The notes: generated from the letters alone by a model not told the origin. A DNA stretch of 64,000 nt from Hallerella sp963656065 (GCA_963656065.1 CAVKGV010000008.1:62001-126000); one strand, 5' to 3'. Positions 33,967 to 44,913 are shown, counted from the first letter of the stretch. A program made the numbers and translations.

Positions 33967-34322
33967 ACGAAAAACAGGAACTGCTAACCATCGAAAAAAT
34001 CGAAAACCATCCTTCGGCGCGGCTTTTGCGCTTTGTGGGCGACCTGGATTCGACGAATGCGGAAGCGACTTCCGGTCAAATGCTCGAGCTTCTTGGGGAA
34101 GGCGTGACGACAATCGTTGCGGACTTTTCCCGCTTGCGCTATATCAACAGTACGGGACTTGGCGCGCTTCTCTTCGTAAACAAGAAATTCAAGGAATCCG
34201 GGGGCGTTTTCAAGGTGGCGAACGTAAACGAAAACGTTCTCGAAATCATTGAAATCATCGGCGCAGACCAGCTTCTGGAAATCCACGGGACGCTCGACGA
34301 GGCCATAGGTTCCATCCGATAG
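33963..34322 (+). CDS. STAS-domain anti-sigma factor antagonist
   Basis: This 119-residue single STAS domain is like SpoIIAA/RsbV. The core IVADFSRLRYINSTGLGALLFVNKKFKESGG matches the family pattern DlsxvxfidSsGlgaLl, with the phosphorylatable serine in INSTGLG. Dephosphorylated antagonists bind the anti-sigma kinase and free its partner. The expected phosphatase is the RsbU-like protein encoded at 48772-50673, an inference from domain logic only. The gene overlaps the STAS-HATPase gene by 4 nt. No sigma factor gene is seen in the window, so the final target is unknown. Confidence 0.88.
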   Translation: MNEKQELLTIEKIENHPSARLLRFVGDLDSTNAEATSGQMLELLGEGVTTIVADFSRLRYINSTGLGALLFVNKKFKESGGVFKVANVNENVLEIIEIIGADQLLEIHGTLDEAIGSIR

Positions 34323-34347
34323 ACGAATGAAAACGGAGATCTTCTGC

Positions 34348-36396
34348 ATGAAATTTGTGAAATCCGCCGTAATCGCTTTTTCCCTGGTAGCTTTTGTCGG
34401 ATGCTCTTCCGAAAGCAAAAAATCCGACTCCTTGGTGGCGACGGCCGGCGATGAAAAAATCTACGCTTCCGATATCGATTTTCTGAAAAGAACTTCTTCG
34501 GAGTATGCAAAGTCCGGCAGGGAACGCGCCGCACTCGAAACGCTCATCGAATCCCGCGTGGTCTTCCAGGAAGCCAAACGCGTCGCAAACGGGGACAGCG
34601 CCAAAATCCGGCAGCAGCTGGATAATTTAAATGAACGTTTCCTTGCACGAATTTACGATGAATTCTTCATTGGCGATAACCTCGGGCATACGGATTCGGA
34701 ACTCCAGAAGTATTTTGACATAAATCGCCCGCGCTTTGCGGATGATTCTTGCCAAAGCCTCGAAGCGTGCCGCGGGATTGTCGCCGAAAGGCTCTTCCTC
34801 GAAGAAAACGCGGATTCCCTTTTCCGTTTCGTCTCGCGGAAAGTCGAGGAAATGCAGAACGTTTCCGCAGAAGTTGCCTACGTGGAAGCTCCGGATTCGG
34901 TGGAAGCCTCCCGGGCGAAGGCCGCTCTTTTGGCTGGTTCGGAACTTTCGGGCGTGAAAAGGATCCTGCTGGATTCAAAGTCGTTAACCGGGCTTTGGGC
35001 GAATGCCGAAATTCGGGAACTTCTCTTCGGAAAGGATTCCCTCCCCGCCGGAAGCGTCCATGTTTCGACAGTCGATTCAAAAAACGTCGTCTGGAAGCTT
35101 CTCTTGCGCCGTGCAGGGGAACAGTTCCCCGAAGAAGGCCGGGATTCTATCCTGAAGGCTCGCTTTGTCGCCGAATACAGGGATTTCATGGCAAATAATA
35201 CGGACAGTCTTCTGCGCGAAAAGTACCGTTTCCGCATGGAGCAAGTCCGCTATCCCGAAGTGCAAAAGTATTATTCGGAACACGCGGACGAGTTTAACGG
35301 TTTGCCGCTCGATAGCGTTTCCGGGCAGATAGAAAAGAAGCTCTCTTCCGGTGGCGAACTTTCGCTCGATTCGAATTATGTTCTTGCAACCCTGGGCGGT
35401 GAACCTTTTATCCGCGAAAGCGACGTGAAGGCCCTCTTTAATGAAATTCCGCCGAACATTCGGATGCAGTATCCGCGCGCGCGTCGCGTGCTGATGCTTG
35501 CCAAATGGAAACTCCGGGCCATGGCTGCGCGCGAAGCGAAATTAGAAAACAGTCCCCTGCTTGGAAAAATTCGCAAGGATGTCGAAATGTCCTTTTACCG
35601 GAAGGCTTTTGCCCGGGTCCTTTCGAAAAGCGGCTTCTTTACATCGGAGGATACGCTCCGCGCCGCCTTTGAACGTTTCGGCGCAAGGATTTTCCCGAAT
35701 GTCCCTCTCGCAAGGATTCGCGGTGAACTGGGAATCTTCGTGCAGACGCCGGACAGGGAATTCCTGTTCGAATATTACCGAAATCCGGAACGCTATGCGA
35801 AAACTTCGGACATCGATTCCATCAAGGTTCTGGTTTTCAAAAATGCGCAGGGAACATTTTCGAGCGACTGGTTTGAACGCTATCGCAGGGGACTCTATCA
35901 AAAATATCCGGTAACTGTATATGATTCTTCCTATCTGCCGCGTGTCGATCTCTTTTCGGTCGAGGATCTTGAAGCCCGCGCCGATTCCTTCTACACGGCG
36001 AGGGAACTTGCCGGTGCCCACTTGACATGGGACCGTATCCGCGCCCTCTCCGCCGAGGATGATTCCCTTTTTGCCAGGGCGGTCTATGAACTTGCGAAAA
36101 TCGACGGCGAACAGGAAAAGTACGATGCCGCGAACGGCGAATTCGCAGCCTACTATGCGATGTGGCCAAAATCTCCCGATGCGGAAAAGGCCCTTTTCAA
36201 TCGCGCGTTCCTCTTGCATGAAAATCTGAAAAGGGACACGCTCGCCCTTTCCCTCTTTGAAGAATTCCAGGAAAAGTTCCCGAAAAGCGATCTGCGTGAA
36301 TCCGTGGATTGGTTAATCCGGGATATTCGGAGCGGAGGAAAGCTTGCCGAAGAGCTTCTGGAAAAAATTTCGAAGCAGGAAGAAAATTTGAATTAG
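34348..36396 (+). CDS. Large lipoprotein with SurA_N/PrsA-like N-terminus and C-terminal TPR-like helices
   Basis: This 682-residue lipoprotein has the signal MKFVKSAVIAFSLVAFVGC (lipobox FVGC). GGAG before the ATG at 34348 makes it preferable to the ATG at 34327. Following the signal, LVATAGDEKIYASDIDFLKR resembles the N-terminal chaperone segment of SurA/PrsA-type peptidyl-prolyl isomerases, and similar helical segments recur near residues 300 and 340. A clear parvulin catalytic domain is not seen. The last 130 residues look like TPR/Sel1-type paired helices (YELAKIDGEQEKYDAANGEFAAYYAMWP). A periplasmic outer-membrane-protein chaperone is a reasonable guess, consistent with the nearby Omp85/tamB genes. 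It follows the STAS gene by 25 nt and is probably in the same operon. Confidence 0.65.
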   Translation: MKFVKSAVIAFSLVAFVGCSSESKKSDSLVATAGDEKIYASDIDFLKRTSSEYAKSGRERAALETLIESRVVFQEAKRVANGDSAKIRQQLDNLNERFLARIYDEFFIGDNLGHTDSELQKYFDINRPRFADDSCQSLEACRGIVAERLFLEENADSLFRFVSRKVEEMQNVSAEVAYVEAPDSVEASRAKAALLAGSELSGVKRILLDSKSLTGLWANAEIRELLFGKDSLPAGSVHVSTVDSKNVVWKLLLRRAGEQFPEEGRDSILKARFVAEYRDFMANNTDSLLREKYRFRMEQVRYPEVQKYYSEHADEFNGLPLDSVSGQIEKKLSSGGELSLDSNYVLATLGGEPFIRESDVKALFNEIPPNIRMQYPRARRVLMLAKWKLRAMAAREAKLENSPLLGKIRKDVEMSFYRKAFARVLSKSGFFTSEDTLRAAFERFGARIFPNVPLARIRGELGIFVQTPDREFLFEYYRNPERYAKTSDIDSIKVLVFKNAQGTFSSDWFERYRRGLYQKYPVTVYDSSYLPRVDLFSVEDLEARADSFYTARELAGAHLTWDRIRALSAEDDSLFARAVYELAKIDGEQEKYDAANGEFAAYYAMWPKSPDAEKALFNRAFLLHENLKRDTLALSLFEEFQEKFPKSDLRESVDWLIRDIRSGGKLAEELLEKISKQEENLN

Positions 36397-36439
36397 CGAT
36401 TTAGCTATATTAGGAAAACCTTTTTAAGGCGGTAATTAT

Positions 36440-36895
36440 ATGGAAATGACTTTTGCCATGATCAAACCCAACGGTGTCGCTTCCGGTCTTGTCGGGCGCA
36501 TCCTGGATCGTTACGCGAGCGCGCGTCTTGCTGTCGTCGGGCTCAAGATGCACCAGATGACTTCGGAAGAAGCGAAAGGCTTTTACGCCGAGCACGTGAA
36601 CAAGCCGTTCTTTCCGGAACTCGAAGCCTATATGACGAAGGGACCGTCGGTGATGATTGCCCTTGCCGGAGAAAATGCCGTCGCCAAGGTCCGCGCAATT
36701 AACGGTGCGACCAATCCGGAAAAGGCGGAACCGGGAACGCTGCGTTACGACTTCGCCCCGTCGATGACCGAAAATGTCGTGCATAGTTCCGACAGTCCAG
36801 CCAGTGCGGAACGCGAGGTCTCTTTCTGGTTTGCGAAAGAAGACCTTTATGCATACGATGCGGTTTCCCAGAAGGCGTGCAAGGTCCTGGGCTAA
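36440..36895 (+). CDS. ndk: Nucleoside diphosphate kinase
   Basis: Ndk transfers the gamma-phosphate of ATP to nucleoside diphosphates through a phosphohistidine. The 151-residue protein has TFAMIKPNGV at the start, GATNPEKAEPGTLRYDF, and the active-site histidine His115 in ENVVHSSDSP. The C-terminus is slightly longer than in the 141-143-residue enzymes. AAGGCGG lies upstream of the ATG, and a TATATT box lies at 36406-36411. The fumarate reductase operon starts 37 nt downstream without an evident terminator. Confidence 0.96.
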   Translation: MEMTFAMIKPNGVASGLVGRILDRYASARLAVVGLKMHQMTSEEAKGFYAEHVNKPFFPELEAYMTKGPSVMIALAGENAVAKVRAINGATNPEKAEPGTLRYDFAPSMTENVVHSSDSPASAEREVSFWFAKEDLYAYDAVSQKACKVLG

Positions 36896-36932
36896 GTTTC
36901 TTACAAATCACAATCAAGGAGACAAAAACCTC

Positions 36933-37781
36933 ATGCAATGGATCATCAGATATCTGACTTCCTCTATCGGCAAGAAGCAGATTATGGGTTGTACGGGTGC
37001 TTGCCTTGCGCTCTTCATTTTAGGGCACATGGTCGGTAACCTGCAACTTATCAATTTGGACCAGTCCGTCGCGCAGGCGCATTACAACGCCTACACGCAA
37101 CTTCTCACGGGAATGAAGCCCATTATCTACTTCGTGGAAATCGGCCTCATCGCCCTGTTCCTCATTCACGTGTTTCTGGCGGTAAAGCTGAAAATCGAAA
37201 ACCGCAAAGCTCGCGGCCCGGAAGCTTACGAAGTGAACGCCCGCAAGGGAAAGAAGACTTTTGCTAGCTTCACGATGATCTGGTCCGGAATCTTTGTTCT
37301 CGGCTTTGTCATCCAGCATCTGATGGTCCTGAAGTTCGGAGTCCATTACCTCTACGAAAATGAATCCGGCGAAATCATCCGCGACATGTGGCTCACGACG
37401 ATTGACATGTTCGCCAATCCGTTCTGGACTGTCTTCTATCTCGTCAGCATGTTCATCATCGGGATGCATCTGTTCCACGCTATCGCTTCCGCATTCCAGA
37501 CGCTCGGAATCGCCCACCAGAAGTGGACGCCGATCATCGAATTCGTCGGAGTGGTTTATAGCGTTATCGTCGCTCTGGGCTTCGCTTTCGAAGCGGGCTT
37601 CAGCTGCTACATCGCCCATCAGGACGGGACGGAAGCTCTCCGGAATGTCTCTCACCAGAAGCAGCAACTTTTGGAAATGAAGAAACAGGCCGAGGAAGAA
37701 GCCGCCAAGGCAAAGAAAATTTCCTTTGCCGTTTCCGCAGATGAAATTCAAGTTTCCTACATCGTAGAAGGAGATCGCTAA
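36933..37781 (+). CDS. sdhC: Succinate dehydrogenase/fumarate reductase cytochrome b subunit
   Basis: This 282-residue membrane anchor is of the single-subunit dihaem type found in Bacteroides and related bacteria. Five transmembrane segments are seen, with histidines suited to haem ligation in GHMVGN, LIHVFL, VIQHLMVLKFGVHY and GMHLFHAI. It passes electrons between (mena)quinol and the FrdA/FrdB dimer. The C-terminal 50 residues are a charged, Lys/Glu/Ala-rich cytoplasmic tail. The start at 36933 gives the family N-terminus MQWIIRYLTSSIGKKQIMG, with AAGGAG 12 nt upstream. The gene is 1 nt from the flavoprotein gene, so this is an operon. In Fibrobacter the complex mainly reduces fumarate, since succinate is its major product. 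Confidence 0.93.
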   Translation: MQWIIRYLTSSIGKKQIMGCTGACLALFILGHMVGNLQLINLDQSVAQAHYNAYTQLLTGMKPIIYFVEIGLIALFLIHVFLAVKLKIENRKARGPEAYEVNARKGKKTFASFTMIWSGIFVLGFVIQHLMVLKFGVHYLYENESGEIIRDMWLTTIDMFANPFWTVFYLVSMFIIGMHLFHAIASAFQTLGIAHQKWTPIIEFVGVVYSVIVALGFAFEAGFSCYIAHQDGTEALRNVSHQKQQLLEMKKQAEEEAAKAKKISFAVSADEIQVSYIVEGDR

Positions 37782-37782
37782 T

Positions 37783-39695
37783 ATGCAACTGGATGCACAC
37801 ATTCCTGGTGGAAACATCTCCGAAAAGTGGACTCGCCACAAGTTCGAACTGAAACTCGTAAACCCGACGAACAAGCGCAAGTTCAAGGTCATCGTCGTGG
37901 GAACGGGTCTTGCCGGAGCGAGCGCTGCCGCTTCTCTCGGTGAACTCGGCTACAATGTCCAGGCGTTTTGCTACCAAGATTCCCCGCGTCGTGCCCACTC
38001 GATCGCGGCTCAGGGCGGTATCAATGCCGCCAAGAATTACACGAATGACGGCGACTCCATCTACCGCCTCTTCTACGATACAGTCAAGGGCGGCGACTTC
38101 CGCGCCCGCGAAGCGAACGTCCACCGTCTGGCGGAAAATTCCAACTGCATCATCGACCAGTGCGTCGCCCAGGGCGTTCCGTTCGGGCGTGACTATGGCG
38201 GACTTCTCGCAAACCGTTCGTTTGGCGGAACGCAGGTCTCGCGTACGTTCTACGCGCGTGGACAGACCGGTCAGCAGCTCTTGCTCGGCGCCTACCAGGC
38301 CTTGATGCGCCAGGTGGCGAAGGGAACCGTCAAGATTTTCCCGCGGCGCGATATGCAGGACCTGGTCGTCATCGACGGAAAGGCTCGCGGTATCGTTGTC
38401 CGCAACCTGATTACCGGTGCGCTCGAAAGCTACGAAGCGGATGCGGTATGCCTTGCAACGGGCGGCTACGGAAACGTCTTCTACCTTTCGACAAACGCGA
38501 AGGGCTGTAACGTGAGCCCGGCATGGCAGGCCTACAAGAAAGGCGCTCTCTTTGCGAATCCCTGCTACACGCAGATTCACCCGACGTGCATTCCGGTCAC
38601 GGGCGATCACCAGTCGAAGCTCACCCTGATGAGCGAATCGCTCCGTAATGACGGACGCATCTGGGTCCCGAAAAAGGTCGGCGATACGCGTCCGGCGAAC
38701 GAAATCCCGGAAAGCGAACGCTACTATTACCTCGAAGAACGTTATCCGTCGTTCGGAAACCTCGTTCCGCGTGACGTGGCGAGCCGCAATGCGAAGATGG
38801 TCTGCGACCAGGGTATGGGTGTCGGTGCGACAAAGCGCGCCGTCTATCTGGACTTTGCCGATGCCATCAAGCGGATGGGTGTCGCTGGCGTCTCCGCCAA
38901 ATATGGCAACCTCTTCCAGATGTACGAAAAGATCACGGACGAGGATCCGTACAAGGTTCCGATGCGCATCTATCCGGCGTCCCATTACACGATGGGCGGT
39001 CTTTGGGTCGATTACAACCTGATGAGCACGATTCCGGGTTGCTTTGTGCTCGGCGAAGCGAACTTCTCCGACCACGGAGCGAACCGTCTCGGGGCTTCCG
39101 CCCTGATGCAGGGACTTTCCGACGGCTATTTCGTCATCCCTTACACAATCGGCGGATATTTTGCCGGCACGAAGCTCGAAAAGGTCAGCTCTTCCGACCC
39201 GGCGTTCAAGGAAGCGGAATCGCAGATCATGGAACGCCTGAACAAGCTCCTGAACATCCACGGCAAGAAGAACGTTTCCGAAATCCATCGCGAACTGGGT
39301 CATGTGATGTGGGAATATGTCGGCATGGGCCGCAACAAGGAAGGTCTCGAAACCGCTCTCAAGCGCATTCCGGAAATCCGTGCGGAATTCTGGGAAAATG
39401 CGAACGTCCTCGGCGCGGAAGGCGATTTCAACCAGAACCTCGAAAATGCGAACCATGTGGCGGACTTCCTGGAATTTGCGGAACTTCTCGCCCGCGACGC
39501 CTTGCATCGCGAGGAATCCTGCGGTGGACACTTCCGCGAAGAACACCAGACTGCCGATGGCGAAGCGCTTCGCGATGACGAACACTTCTGCTATGTCGGA
39601 GCCTGGGAATACAAGGGCGAAGGACAGGTTCCGGAACTTTCCAAGGAACCTCTCACATTTGAAAATGTTCACCTCGTGACGCGGAGCTACAAATA

Positions 39696-39696
<1 letters not shown>
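37783..39696 (+). CDS. sdhA: Fumarate reductase/succinate dehydrogenase flavoprotein subunit
   Basis: This 637-residue catalytic subunit interconverts fumarate and succinate. The FAD-binding Rossmann motif is VVGTGLAGASAAASLGELG. The FAD-linking histidine is His72 in RRAHSIAAQGGINAA. Substrate-site segments include HPTCIPVTGDHQSKLTLMSESLRNDGRIW and HYTMGGLWVDYN, and EANFSDHGANRLGASALMQGL is the C-terminal capping motif. Length and motifs match the Bacteroides/epsilon-proteobacterial type E or B complexes. AAGGAG lies upstream of the ATG. The stop overlaps the iron-sulfur gene start by 1 nt (TAATG). Confidence 0.96.
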
Positions 39697-40478
<782 letters not shown>

Positions 40479-40496
40479 TCGAAATCTTTATGAAGA

Positions 40497-40530
40497 TAAA
40501 ACTCTCGGATCTTTTCCGGGAGTTTTTTTG
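40497..40530 (+). terminator. Terminator after the fumarate reductase operon
   Basis: The hairpin AAACTCTCGG / CCGGGAGTTT is followed by TTTTTTT, 20-50 nt after the sdhB stop codon. Confidence 0.82.
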
Positions 40531-40552
40531 TGTGCAAATGCAAACTTCCATA

Positions 40553-40586
40553 AAAAACGTCTGCCGGAAAGGCAGACGTTTTGTTT
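40553..40586. terminator. Bidirectional terminator, mainly for icd
   Basis: A perfect hairpin AAAACGTCTGCC / GGCAGACGTTTT with a 5-nt loop has T-rich tails on both strands. It lies just downstream of icd on the minus strand. Confidence 0.85.
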
Positions 40587-40607
40587 GTGTGAAATGCGGA
40601 TTTTTGT

Positions 40608-42851
40608 CTATAGGCTGTCGATTATTTTATTGAATTTTTCGACGGGCCTCATCCACTTTTTGAGAAGCTCGGGCTGCATCGCATAGTAGCCTCCGACATC
40701 GGCGGGAACGCCCTGGGCTTTCGCGAAGGACTGTACGATATCCTGCTCGTTTTCGGCAAGAGCTTTTGCTACCGGAGCGAACCGTGCTGCGATTTCCGAA
40801 TCTTCCTTTTGCGCGGCGAGTTCTTCCGCCCAGTAAAGCGAGAGGTAGAAGTGGGAACCGCGGTTGTCGAGACCTCCTAACTTTCGTTCCGGCGTGCGGT
40901 TGTTGTCGAGAATTTTTTCGTTTGCCTTGTCGAGGGCTTCGGCGAGAACCTTTGCCTTTTTGTTGCCGATCGGATTTTCCTTCGTCGGGAGTGCCGCCTG
41001 TTCGAGCGATGCGGCAAGAGCGAAATATTCTCCGAGGGAATCCCAGCGCAGGTAATTTTCCGCAAGGAACTGCTGGACCTGCTTGGGGGCGCTTCCGCCG
41101 GCTCCCGTTTCAAAGAGACCTCCTCCCGCCATGAGCGGCACGATGGAGAGCATCTTCGCGGAAGTTCCGACTTCGAGAATCGGGAACAGGTCGGTGAGAT
41201 AGTCGCGCATGACATTTCCTGTCACGGCGATTGTGTCGAGACCTTGTTTTGCACGGGTAAGGGTTTCCAGGATGGCGTCTGTCGGAGACTTGATCTGGAT
41301 GTGCAAACCGGTCAGGTCGTATTCCGAAAGGTAGGCGGAAACCTTTTTCTGGATTTCGCGGTCGTGTGCGCGGTTCGGATCGAGCCAGAAAATCGCGGGC
41401 ATTCCCGAAAGTTTTGCGCGGGTTACGGCGAGCTTTACCCAATCGCGGATCGGGGCGTCCTTTGCCTGGCACATGCGGAAAATGTCTCCGGCTTCGACTT
41501 CTTCGGAGAGGAGAACCTTGCCTTGGGAATCGATAGCCCGAATAATGCCCTTGCCTTCTGCAATAAACGTCTTGTCGTGGCTGCCGTATTCTTCGGCACC
41601 TTGCGCCATCAAGCCTACGTTCGGGACGGTTCCCATTGTGCGCGGATCAAACGCTCCGTTCTGCTTGAGGAATTCGATTGTCGTCTTGTAGATTCCCGCA
41701 TAGCATCTGTCGGGGATTACCGCCTTGACTTCTTCGAGCTTTCCGTCCTTGTTCCACATGCAGCCCGAATTGCGAATCATGGCAGGCATCGAAGCGTCGA
41801 TGATGACGTCGCTTGGAACGTGAAGGTTCGTGATGCCCTTTGTCGAATCGACCATGGCAAGGTCCGGGCCTTTGGCGAGACTGTCGTCGATCGCTTTCTT
41901 GATTTCCGCTTCCTTCGGATTTCCGGCGATACGCTTGTAGAGATCGCCTAGCCCGTTGTTGGCGTCGATGCCGAGTTCACGGAAAAGTTCCGCATATTTT
42001 TCGAAAACGTCTTTCAAAAATACGCGGACGAACGCTCCGAACATCACCGGGTCCGAAACTTTCATCATCGTCGCCTTGAGATGCACGGAAAAGAGAACAC
42101 CCTTTTTCTTTGCGTCTTCCATCTGTTCGGCGATAAACTTTTCTAAGTCCTTGATGTGCAGAACGGTCGCATCGAGAACTTCGCCGGCGAGGAGAGGCAT
42201 CGCCTTGCGGAGGAGCGAAACGTGGCCCGATTCCGAGACAAATTCGATTTGGAACGTATCGGCCTTAGGCATCGTGATGGATTTTTCGTTGCCGTAGAAG
42301 TCTCCTTCGGTCATGCTCGAAACATGCGTCTTGACGGAGGCGTTCCACGTTCCGTTGGAATGGGGATGTTTCCTTGCGTAATTCTTGACCGCATTCGGGG
42401 CGCGCCTGTCGGAATTTCCTTGGCGGAGCACCGGGTTCACCGCGGAGCCTTTGACCTTGTCGTACCTGGCGCGGATGTCCTTTTCTTCGTCGGTTGCGGG
42501 AACGTCCGGATAATCGGGCAGGGTATAACCGTTCTTTTGGAGCTCCGCGATGGCAACTTTTAACTGCGGGACGGAGGCGGAAATGTTCGGCAGTTTGATG
42601 ATATTCGCTGTCGGGTCTTGCGTGAGCGCGCCTAGAAAGGCGAGATCGTCCGAGACGGGCTTTCCGAAAAACTGGGAGCCTTGGGGAAGCTTGTCGGCGA
42701 AAGCGGCGAGAATCCGCGCGGCGAGCGAAATGTTCTTGGTTTCGACGTCAAGGTCTGCGGATTTGGCAAAAGCCTGGACAATCGGTAAGAGGGATTGGGT
42801 CGCGAGGAAAGGCGACTCGTCGGTCAGGGTATAGTAAATCTTCTGGTTCAT
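40608..42851 (-). CDS. icd: Monomeric NADP-dependent isocitrate dehydrogenase
   Basis: This 747-residue protein matches the monomeric IDH family (about 740 residues), which oxidatively decarboxylates isocitrate to 2-oxoglutarate with NADP+. Recognisable blocks are IYYTLTDESPFLATQSLLPIV, FGKPVSDDLAFLG, LPNISASVPQL, the substrate-binding VLRQGNSDRRAP, IDASMPAMIRNSGCMW, GLMAQGAEEYGSHDKTF, and FWLDPNRAHD. The start at 42851 fits the family N-terminus. There is no Shine-Dalgarno sequence, and a TATTTT box (complement of 42860-42865) ends 8 nt before the ATG, again suggesting a leaderless transcript. The gene is monocistronic. Confidence 0.96.
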   Translation of the reverse strand: MNQKIYYTLTDESPFLATQSLLPIVQAFAKSADLDVETKNISLAARILAAFADKLPQGSQFFGKPVSDDLAFLGALTQDPTANIIKLPNISASVPQLKVAIAELQKNGYTLPDYPDVPATDEEKDIRARYDKVKGSAVNPVLRQGNSDRRAPNAVKNYARKHPHSNGTWNASVKTHVSSMTEGDFYGNEKSITMPKADTFQIEFVSESGHVSLLRKAMPLLAGEVLDATVLHIKDLEKFIAEQMEDAKKKGVLFSVHLKATMMKVSDPVMFGAFVRVFLKDVFEKYAELFRELGIDANNGLGDLYKRIAGNPKEAEIKKAIDDSLAKGPDLAMVDSTKGITNLHVPSDVIIDASMPAMIRNSGCMWNKDGKLEEVKAVIPDRCYAGIYKTTIEFLKQNGAFDPRTMGTVPNVGLMAQGAEEYGSHDKTFIAEGKGIIRAIDSQGKVLLSEEVEAGDIFRMCQAKDAPIRDWVKLAVTRAKLSGMPAIFWLDPNRAHDREIQKKVSAYLSEYDLTGLHIQIKSPTDAILETLTRAKQGLDTIAVTGNVMRDYLTDLFPILEVGTSAKMLSIVPLMAGGGLFETGAGGSAPKQVQQFLAENYLRWDSLGEYFALAASLEQAALPTKENPIGNKKAKVLAEALDKANEKILDNNRTPERKLGGLDNRGSHFYLSLYWAEELAAQKEDSEIAARFAPVAKALAENEQDIVQSFAKAQGVPADVGGYYAMQPELLKKWMRPVEKFNKIIDSL

Positions 42852-42944
42852 ACATCTGTAAAATAGAAAAAAGACTCTTGTCCGATTTTCCTTTCCACGG
42901 TTTTTTTCGGTGGTTTGTCTATCCGGATTTTTAAAGTCCGCATA

Positions 42945-42972
42945 CAAAATAAGCCCGCACGGGGCGAGCTTA
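42945..42972 (-). terminator. Terminator after ilvD
   Basis: The minus-strand hairpin AAGCTCGCC-CCGT-GCGGGCTT (42951-42971, one mismatch) is followed by ATTTTG, 25 nt after the ilvD stop codon. Confidence 0.7.
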
Positions 42973-42996
42973 CTTTGTATGAAATCAAGAGAACCG

Positions 42997-44850
42997 TTAT
43001 TTGCGAATCAGGTTCAAGTCGCGGACGGCGCCCTTGTCTGCGCTCGAAGCCATCGCGGCGTAAGCCTGGAGCGCCTTGGAGACGATGCGGTCCCGGTGTT
43101 CGGGCATCCATGCCTTGTCGCCTTTCGCTTCCATTTCCTTTCGGCGGTCGGAAAGTTCGGCATCGGTGAGTTCGACGTTGATCGTGCGGTTCGGAATGTC
43201 GATTTCGATGACGTCGCCTGTGTGGACAAGTCCGATGTTTCCCTTGTTCGCGGCTTCCGGGCTTGCGTGGCCGATCGAAAGACCGCTCGTTCCGCCGGAG
43301 AAACGTCCGTCGGTGAGAAGAGCGCAGAGCTTTCCGAGATGACGGCTCTTGAGGTAGCTCGTCGGGTAGAGCATTTCCTGCATTCCGGGACCTCCCTTGG
43401 GGCCTTCGTAGCGGATGACAACGACGTCTCCCGCCTTGACTTTGTTCCCGAGAATTCCTTCAACGGCTTCTTCCTGGCTTTCGAAGACGATGGCGGGACC
43501 CGTGAACTTGAGGATGGATTCATCGACGCCCGCGGTCTTGACGATGCAACCGTCGATGGCGAGGTTTCCATACAGAACAGCGAGACCGCCGTCCTTGGAA
43601 TAGGCGTGGGCTCTGTCGCGGATGGCTCCGTTTGCGCGGTCGAGGTCGAGCGAATCGTAATGGAAGTCCTGGGAGAACGCGGTGATGTTGAACTTGCGAC
43701 CCGGACCTGCCAGGTAGCGGTTCTTGATTTCCGCTGTCGGATTCTTTATTACGTCGTTTGTGTCGATAGATTCGCCGATGGTCTTGGCGTGGACCGTGAG
43801 GCATTCGCGGTGGATGAGTCCCATCCGGTCGAGTTCAGCAAGAATGCCGATGATGCCGCCTGCGCGGTTCACGTCTTCGATGTGGATGTTGTGGACTGTC
43901 GGGGCGACCTTGCAGATGCACGGCGTGTTGCGGGAAAGCCTGTCGATATCTTTCATGGTGAAATCGACTCCGGCTTCTTTTGCGACGGCGAGCAGGTGCA
44001 GCACCGTGTTCGAGCTTCCTCCCATGGCGATGTCGAGTCGCATGGCGTTTTCAAAAGCTTCCTTTGTCGCGATGGAACGCGGCAGGACGCTTTCGTCGTC
44101 TTCGTCGTAATAGCGGTGGCAAAGTTCCACGATGCGTCTTCCCGCTTCGACGAAAAGCTTTTTCCGTTCGATGTTCGTGGCGACGATTGTTCCGTTTCCG
44201 GGTAGCGATAACCCGATGGCTTCGGTGAGGGAGTTCATCGAGTTTGCCGTGAACATGCCGGAGCAGCTTCCGCAGGTGGGGCAGGCGTTCGCTTCGATGT
44301 CCGCAACGTCCTTGTCGCTAATCGAGTCATCTGCGGAATCGATCATCGCGTCTATCAGGTCGAGAGCCCTGTCGGAACCGTCTTTCTGCTTGACGTGTCC
44401 CGCTTCCATCGGTCCGCCGGAAACGAAAATAGACGGGATGTTCAATCGCATGGAAGCCATGAGCATACCCGGTGTCACCTTGTCGCAGTTGCTGATGCAG
44501 ACGAGAGCATCTGCCTGGTGTGCGTTCGCCATGTATTCGACGCTGTCCGCGATGAGATCCCGCGAGGGAAGGCTGTAGAGCATTCCGCCATGACCCATGG
44601 CGATTCCGTCATCGACCGCAATCGTATTCATCTCTTTCGGAATGCCGCCCGCCTTGCGGATTTCTTCGGCGACTATTTTTCCAACTTCGCGGAGATGGAC
44701 GTGTCCGGGAACGAATTCCGTGAAGCTGTTCACGATGGCGACAACCGGTTTTCCGAAGTCTTCGGGCTTTGTACCTGTTGCAATCCAAAGCGCGCGGGCG
44801 CCAGCCATTTCACGGCCTTCGATGGTTTTTTTTGAACGGAGATCTCTCAT
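42997..44850 (-). CDS. ilvD: Dihydroxy-acid dehydratase
   Basis: IlvD dehydrates 2,3-dihydroxy-isovalerate and -methylvalerate in valine/isoleucine synthesis, using an Fe-S cluster. The 617-residue protein has the cluster cysteines in VCISNCDKVTPGMLM and ANACPTCGSCSGMFTANSMN, the segment MGGSSNTVLHLLA, and the C-terminal LTDGRFSGGTSGLSIGHASPEA. GAGGT lies 7 nt upstream of the ATG, and the gene is divergent from scpB. It supplies the substrate of IlvE (14539-15573). Confidence 0.96.
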   Translation of the reverse strand: MRDLRSKKTIEGREMAGARALWIATGTKPEDFGKPVVAIVNSFTEFVPGHVHLREVGKIVAEEIRKAGGIPKEMNTIAVDDGIAMGHGGMLYSLPSRDLIADSVEYMANAHQADALVCISNCDKVTPGMLMASMRLNIPSIFVSGGPMEAGHVKQKDGSDRALDLIDAMIDSADDSISDKDVADIEANACPTCGSCSGMFTANSMNSLTEAIGLSLPGNGTIVATNIERKKLFVEAGRRIVELCHRYYDEDDESVLPRSIATKEAFENAMRLDIAMGGSSNTVLHLLAVAKEAGVDFTMKDIDRLSRNTPCICKVAPTVHNIHIEDVNRAGGIIGILAELDRMGLIHRECLTVHAKTIGESIDTNDVIKNPTAEIKNRYLAGPGRKFNITAFSQDFHYDSLDLDRANGAIRDRAHAYSKDGGLAVLYGNLAIDGCIVKTAGVDESILKFTGPAIVFESQEEAVEGILGNKVKAGDVVVIRYEGPKGGPGMQEMLYPTSYLKSRHLGKLCALLTDGRFSGGTSGLSIGHASPEAANKGNIGLVHTGDVIEIDIPNRTINVELTDAELSDRRKEMEAKGDKAWMPEHRDRIVSKALQAYAAMASSADKGAVRDLNLIRK

Positions 44851-44913
44851 AAAAATTACCTCGTAGAAATTCAGTAGAATAATAGAAAATCGGAATGCGG
44901 AAAACGGAACGCT

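Noticed and set aside
37600..39672. A 690-codon open frame antisense to the flavoprotein gene
   Set aside because: It lies wholly inside a well-recognised gene on the other strand, has no family motif and is Arg/Val/Phe-rich as expected for the complement of biased codons.
42910..44205. A 431-codon frame antisense to ilvD
   Set aside because: It mirrors ilvD codon bias and has no ribosome binding site or domain.
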